Assembly (NCBI RefSeq): GCF_001486505.1
Contig: NZ_LN909065.1
Location: 1,178,001 to 1,242,000, forward strand
Length of the DNA: 64,000 nt
Direction of reading: 5' to 3'
Source: Paenibacillus rubinfantis
GTDB lineage: Bacteria > Bacillota > Bacilli > Paenibacillales > Paenibacillaceae
Position 1 is the first letter of the stretch; each line of letters begins with the position of its first letter. Made by a program: the position numbers and the translations under genes. The notes below the pieces were generated by a model. The model had not been told where the DNA came from, made no database searches, and saw only the letters and a program-made list of their open reading frames with translations. Shown here one piece after another: positions 59,771 to 64,000 of the stretch.

Positions 59771-60409
59771 TTATTCTGCCGCCTCGTCCGAGCCAACCGT
59801 ACCCTCTGGTTCCCCGTCGGCAGCGGCATCCTCAGCTAAATCGGTATCCGCTACCCGCGGCAGCACGATCGACGCCAGCAATTCCTCCGGCTGGGCGTGC
59901 ATGGTTACCCCTGTCGGCAGCTTCACGTCTCCCGCCATCAGCTTGTCCCCGGCATTCAGCGAGGTGATGTCTATATCCAAGGACGCCGGTAAAGCATCCG
60001 GCAAGCCCTCCACTTCCAGCTCCGTGGCCTGAATCTGCAGAACGCCGCCCACCTGGGTTCCTTCCGCCGTACCGGTATAATGCAGCGGGATTCTCACGCG
60101 AATCGGTTTGTTTTTGGATACCTGTTGAAAATCAACGTGCAGGATCTTCCCTTGCTGTTGTTGGACTTCTTTAATCAGCGCTGGAATCGTTGGGCCTCCT
60201 TCCACCATCAGGTCGAAAAATTCCGATCTTCCCGTCCGCACGACCTTCACAAGCTCCTTCACATCCACATGAACCGCGAGGTTCTCGGACTCCGCTCCAT
60301 ACACGACCGCAGGAACACGTCCATGTTGTCTCAGCTGGCGCAGCGATGAACGGTGGAATTCCGTTCTAGGCGTGGCATTCAGTTGAAACGTGTGATGGCT
60401 CGTACTCAT
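59771..60409 (-). CDS. ctc: Ribosomal protein L25/general stress protein Ctc
   Basis: A 212-residue protein with the 5S-rRNA-binding L25 domain (FQLNATPRTEFHRSSLRQLRQHGRVPAVVYGAESENLAVHVD, residues 1-95) and the C-terminal TL5/CTC beta domain (VPLHYTGTAEG-like RIPLHYTGTAEGTQVGG, PASLDIDITSLNAGDKLMAGDVKLPTG). An acidic Ala/Glu/Asp-rich tail closes it. It binds 5S rRNA in the large subunit; in Bacillus it is induced by SigB under stress. AAGGAGG lies about 10 nt before the ATG. It is divergent from ppk. Confidence 0.94.
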   Translation of the reverse strand: MSTSHHTFQLNATPRTEFHRSSLRQLRQHGRVPAVVYGAESENLAVHVDVKELVKVVRTGRSEFFDLMVEGGPTIPALIKEVQQQQGKILHVDFQQVSKNKPIRVRIPLHYTGTAEGTQVGGVLQIQATELEVEGLPDALPASLDIDITSLNAGDKLMAGDVKLPTGVTMHAQPEELLASIVLPRVADTDLAEDAAADGEPEGTVGSDEAAE

Positions 60410-60556
60410 CTTGCAACAACCTCCTTGAAATTGGGCCTGTTTTGGCGATTGGCTTGAACTGCCATAACTGCCATAAAAGTATATTACCCATTTTGGCCGC
60501 CAGCCTAATCAGAAACATCCCGATTTGACGAACCGGCTTTACCTAGAGTTATAATT

Positions 60557-60610
60557 TTTACATAGATTTTACATAACCAAGCATTTCAATATCTCGCGTC
60601 ATAGTAAAAT
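60557..60610 (+). promoter_or_regulatory. Pho-box-like direct repeats and promoter of ppk
   Basis: TTTACA occurs at 60557-60562 and 60568-60573, exactly 11 bp apart, as PhoP direct repeats do. TAAAAT at 60605-60610 can be the -10 box; there is no good -35, as is usual for PhoP-activated promoters. Only two of the usual four repeats are clear. Confidence 0.5.
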
Positions 60611-60653
60611 AGAAGGATCATAGGAAGAAGAACAAGGCGGAGGTCATGCGAAC

Positions 60654-62783
60654 ATGACGGATAGAGTCATGAAAAAACAAGAACCGCGATATTTGAACCG
60701 CGACCTCAGTTGGGTGGAATTTAACCGCCGCGTGCTGCAGGAAGCCAAGGATGCCGGCACGCCTTTGCTGGAGAGGGCTAAATTTCTGTCCATCGTCTCC
60801 AGTAATTTGGACGAGTTCATGAGCGTTCGCGTCGCCGGGATCCAGGATCAGATCCGTGCGGGTTATACGAAGAAGGATTTTACCGGCTACACGCCGGCTG
60901 GACTCTATAAAAGGTTGATTCTGCGAATCTCGGCCATGGTTTCCGAGCAATACCGGACTTACCGCGAGCTGACGAGACAACTCGCCAAAGAAGGCATTCA
61001 GTTCCTGCCCTATGACGAGCTAAACGGAGCGCAGCGGAAATCGATGGAGACGTATTATCACGACATCGTCTTTCCGGTCTTGACGCCCATGGCGGTAGAC
61101 CAGAGCCGTCCGTTCCCGCTTGTGCACACCGGATTCGTCTATTTAGCCGTCGTATTGAAGCGAAACGATACGGCACCTTTGGAAGAAGAGGAGAAGGAGC
61201 CTTATTTTGCCATCGTGCAGATTCCTTCGAACTTGTCCCGGATCCTACCGCTGCCGCAGCATTCCAACAGCAAGAAGCAATCCTTCCTCCTCATCGAGGA
61301 ATTGATTCGCCATCATATCCAAACGCTGTTCAGCGGGTATACGCCGCTGGCCGTCGACGAATTCCGGCTGACGCGCAATGCCGATCTGGCTTTTGACGAA
61401 GAAGGGGCCGAGGATTTGTTGGAGGAGATTGAAAAAGAATTGCGCAAACGGCGCTGGGGCGCCCCGGTCCGGCTGGAGATCCAGAAGGGCATTCATCCTT
61501 ATGCCCTGGAGGTGCTGAAGGAAGAATTTGAAATCACGGATGCGGTCTTCGAAATCGAAGGACCGCTGGATCTAGGGTTTCTAGGTAAGCTTCCGGGCGC
61601 GGTTAAGGGGTATTCAAGGCTGCGTTTTCCGCAAGTGGATCCGGTGTATCCCCGGGAATTTGACGTAAACGAGGATTTTTTTGAGGTATTAAAACAGAGG
61701 GATGTACTCGTATACCATCCGTACGAGAGCTTTGATGCCGTGACCGATTTCATCGATCAGGCCGCGGAGGATCCGGCAGTGATGGCGATCAAAATGACGC
61801 TCTACCGCGTCAGCGGCAACTCGCCGTTAATTCAGGCGCTTGCGCGGGCCGCAGAGTCTGGCAAGCAGGTTACCGTCGTCGTGGAGCTGAAAGCCCGCTT
61901 CGACGAAGAGCGGAACATTGCCTGGGCACGAACGTTGGAGAAGGCCGGCTGCCACGTCGTTTACGGTCTGATTGGGTTGAAGACCCATGCCAAAATCCTG
62001 CTGGTCGTGCGCCAGGAAGGACGCGACCTGAAACGTTACGTCCATGTGGGCACCGGCAATTACAACGATATCACGGCTCGGCTCTACACCGATATCGGCT
62101 TGTTTACGACCGATTCCGCGATCGGGGAGGACGCCTCCCAACTGTTTAATCTCATTACGGGTTACTCGGAAGCTGAGCAATGGCAAGCGTTGACGGTTGC
62201 TCCTACCATTATGAAGGACAAGCTGTTCGAGCTGATCCGGCGGGAAGCCGAACATGCCGCAGCGGGCCGCCCGGCGCGGATTATCGCCAAGATGAACTCC
62301 TTATCGAACCAGGAGATGATCGACGAGTTGTACGAAGCCTCCGCCGCCGGCGTCCACATCGATTTGATCGTACGCGGCGTATGCTGCTTGCGCCCCGGCG
62401 TCGAGGGCTTAAGCGAGCGAATTACGGTGCGCAGCATCGTCGACCGCTTCCTTGAGCATTCCCGCATTTATTACTTTGAGAACGGCGGAAAACCCGAGGT
62501 TTGGCTGTCCAGCGCTGACTGGATGACGCGCAACCTGACGCGACGTCTCGAGTTGATGTGCCCCGTTATCAAGCCGCAGACCCGGGAGACGCTGGTTCGG
62601 ATCCTGATGTTATCGCTAGCTGATAACGTAAAAGCCAAACGGTTGGTGCCCAGCGGCAAATACGAGCCCATCCCCAGCGGCACGCAGTCGGTGCCTTGCC
62701 GAAGTCAATTTGCCGCCCGGGTGATCAGCGCGTGGAAAGTGGACGAAGATCCCACTCCAATCGAAGGTCCCACGCTTTCTTGA
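60654..62783 (+). CDS. ppk: Polyphosphate kinase 1
   Basis: A 709-residue enzyme with the four PPK1 domains: N-terminal helical domain (YLNRDLSWVEFNRRVLQEAKD), head domain, and two C-terminal PLD-like domains. The autophosphorylated His is in LIGLKTHAKILLVV, the second conserved His in FLEHSRIYYFENGG. It makes long-chain polyphosphate from ATP, reversibly. GGAGG lies about 10 nt before the ATG. Its last 59 bp overlap the 3' end of the convergent ppx gene. A Pho-box-like sequence precedes it, in line with phosphate-starvation control known for ppk in other bacteria. Confidence 0.96.
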   Translation: MTDRVMKKQEPRYLNRDLSWVEFNRRVLQEAKDAGTPLLERAKFLSIVSSNLDEFMSVRVAGIQDQIRAGYTKKDFTGYTPAGLYKRLILRISAMVSEQYRTYRELTRQLAKEGIQFLPYDELNGAQRKSMETYYHDIVFPVLTPMAVDQSRPFPLVHTGFVYLAVVLKRNDTAPLEEEEKEPYFAIVQIPSNLSRILPLPQHSNSKKQSFLLIEELIRHHIQTLFSGYTPLAVDEFRLTRNADLAFDEEGAEDLLEEIEKELRKRRWGAPVRLEIQKGIHPYALEVLKEEFEITDAVFEIEGPLDLGFLGKLPGAVKGYSRLRFPQVDPVYPREFDVNEDFFEVLKQRDVLVYHPYESFDAVTDFIDQAAEDPAVMAIKMTLYRVSGNSPLIQALARAAESGKQVTVVVELKARFDEERNIAWARTLEKAGCHVVYGLIGLKTHAKILLVVRQEGRDLKRYVHVGTGNYNDITARLYTDIGLFTTDSAIGEDASQLFNLITGYSEAEQWQALTVAPTIMKDKLFELIRREAEHAAAGRPARIIAKMNSLSNQEMIDELYEASAAGVHIDLIVRGVCCLRPGVEGLSERITVRSIVDRFLEHSRIYYFENGGKPEVWLSSADWMTRNLTRRLELMCPVIKPQTRETLVRILMLSLADNVKAKRLVPSGKYEPIPSGTQSVPCRSQFAARVISAWKVDEDPTPIEGPTLS

Positions 62784-64000
62784 AGCTCTTGGCCGCAGCC
62801 TCTAGCTGCCTGGTTTCCAGGTAAGCTTGGCTGCGGCAGTTTAGCTTCAGCAGCAAAACCTCCCCTTCCCTAATCGCTTCGACAGCTTCCACCGTCTGCG
62901 TCTCGCTGGCATCTAGTGCAACAGCCACCTCCAACAGCGCTCCGAGCTTCTGAACGAACTCCTCATCCTTCTCCTGCAGCAGCGCACCAAACTCCTCCAT
63001 GCCCGACTTTTTGCCGTGGTTAGCCGGATAGTCGGCGATAAAGCTGCAAAGCACCGCCTCCCGATGGGTGAATGCACCGAGAGGCGCCTGCAGCAGCCAG
63101 TACAAGGTATGTTTATCATATTGGTGGTAGCGAATCGTACCGCCGACTTTGTATACCATCGCCGCGGTTTGAAGCAGCTTGATCGGTTCCTTATCGTCAG
63201 GCTCTTTCGCGACGATCCGATATAACAGCTCCGCATGCCGCCGAACCTGGTGGTAATGGGCAGCAGGGGCCAGCGCATGGAATGCAAGCAGCGTCCCGGC
63301 CTGCCGTTCCAGCACCTCATTTGCAGACGGCACGCCGAGCCCCAGCGTATCCTGCAGCAACCCTTCGCGCAGCCCAGAGCCGCTGACCAGGCAACACGCC
63401 GCTCCGACGCGATCGAAGACGGCCTGAAGAATGGTGATTCCCGGCACAATGATATCCGCCCGCGCTTTGGACAACCCATCGATCCGTTTGCGCTTCTCCA
63501 ATGGCAGCTGAGGCAGCGTTTCCGCGTAGTGGCGAAGGCTCTCCGGCTCCAGCCGGTAATGATGGGCCAAGCGGAGCGGATATTTGCGCCGCCGCTGATC
63601 CAGCTTGCCCAGCGTCCGGATCGTCCCTCCGAGCCCAATCAGCGGCAATCCTGGACGGGCCCCGATCCAAGGCAGACTGTCCAGCATCCGTCGAACTTCC
63701 TCCTGGAGCTGTGCAATCTGTTCCGGCGGCCAAGGCTCCTCCGCCACCCCGAATTTCACCTGGGCATTCACCGCGCCGATTGGCAAAGAGGCACTCTCGA
63801 TCAGCGTCCGCCCGCGGAAATAGGTAATTTCCGTGCTTCCGCCCCCAATATCAATCAGGAAGCCATCATCGATCGCCATCCCTCCGGCGACCGCGACAAA
63901 TCCGAAATACGCTTCCTGTTCGCCGGTCAGGATTTCGACCGGCAGGCCGGTTTCCTCCTCCAGCATTCGGCCGATTTCCTGTGCATTCACCGCATTTCGA
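62725..64000 (-). CDS. ppx: Exopolyphosphatase, Ppx/GppA family, N-terminus outside the window
   Basis: At least 424 C-terminal residues are encoded; the frame runs off the right edge (RNAVNAQEIGRMLEEETGLPVEILTGEQEA), so roughly the first 100-120 residues are missing. The ATPase-like fold is seen in GFLIDIGGGSTEITYFRG (phosphate-binding loop), LPIGAVNAQVKFG and IGLGGTIRTLGKL. The C-terminal part is an HD-like helical domain (HYHQVRRHAELLYRI). The enzyme removes phosphate from polyphosphate ends or hydrolyses pppGpp. It is convergent with ppk and overlaps it by 59 bp. Confidence 0.93.
   Translation of the reverse strand, partial: RNAVNAQEIGRMLEEETGLPVEILTGEQEAYFGFVAVAGGMAIDDGFLIDIGGGSTEITYFRGRTLIESASLPIGAVNAQVKFGVAEEPWPPEQIAQLQEEVRRMLDSLPWIGARPGLPLIGLGGTIRTLGKLDQRRRKYPLRLAHHYRLEPESLRHYAETLPQLPLEKRKRIDGLSKARADIIVPGITILQAVFDRVGAACCLVSGSGLREGLLQDTLGLGVPSANEVLERQAGTLLAFHALAPAAHYHQVRRHAELLYRIVAKEPDDKEPIKLLQTAAMVYKVGGTIRYHQYDKHTLYWLLQAPLGAFTHREAVLCSFIADYPANHGKKSGMEEFGALLQEKDEEFVQKLGALLEVAVALDASETQTVEAVEAIREGEVLLLKLNCRSQAYLETRQLEAAAKSFKKAWDLRLEWDLRPLSTR

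Overview
The window looks like the chromosome of a Gram-positive, spore-forming Bacillota of the Paenibacillus group. The evidence is mixed-GC DNA with strong AGGAGG-type ribosome binding sites, frequent GTG/TTG starts, CcpA-type cre and Spo0A-box sequences, a probable Spo0E-like protein, BdbC/BdbD, Ctc/L25, YhaM, and many small carbohydrate-use loci each with its own AraC, LacI or GntR regulator. No rRNA, tRNA, CRISPR or prophage was found. The genus assignment is inference.

Layout. 1-4.4 kb: end of a flavin reductase-like gene, a palindrome array, a ribokinase fused to a DUF488 domain, a GAF plus degenerate GGDEF protein, and an orphan response regulator with a BTAD (SARP-type) output. 4.5-6.4 kb: a group II intron with its maturase, inserted directly behind the terminator of a MarR-controlled DHA2 efflux operon (6.4-8.7 kb). 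8.7-18.2 kb: GH2 beta-galactosidase with divergent AraC, an alpha/beta hydrolase, and a LacI-uxaB-uxaA hexuronate locus with a repeated operator sequence. 18.2-24.7 kb: a NitT/TauT-type ABC importer, isochorismatase-like hydrolase and MFS operon, then small genes (DUF2294-like, Spo0E-like, cupin). 24.7-37.0 kb: an alpha-mannan locus. Seven genes (sugar ABC importer, two cytosolic GH76, a GH125, a secreted GH76-CBM6x3-FnIII) lie behind one strong promoter with a cre site, followed by a GntR/LacI-type regulator and a ROK sugar kinase. 37-39 kb: VanX-type dipeptidase and YhaM. 39-45.8 kb: a cheA-cheW-mcp-cheR-cheB operon preceded by a c-di-GMP-I riboswitch, a terminator and two perfect Spo0A boxes. 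45.9-52.9 kb: two unusual repeat proteins, an exported protein with three flavinylation motifs and a protein of 126 uninterrupted decapeptide repeats. 53-56.8 kb: MFS remnant, GH127 and AraC. 57-64 kb: lipoprotein, BdbC/BdbD, Ctc, and convergent, overlapping ppk and ppx.

The least explained structure is a set of four intergenic arrays (321-497, 14974-15157, 34464-34737, 56876-57053). Each holds four to six short palindromes whose centres lie 50-53 nt apart, with occasional 61-62 nt steps. Each array lies just behind a gene that has no ordinary terminator. The two outer arrays share the same palindrome and one partly conserved spacer, although they are 56 kb apart.
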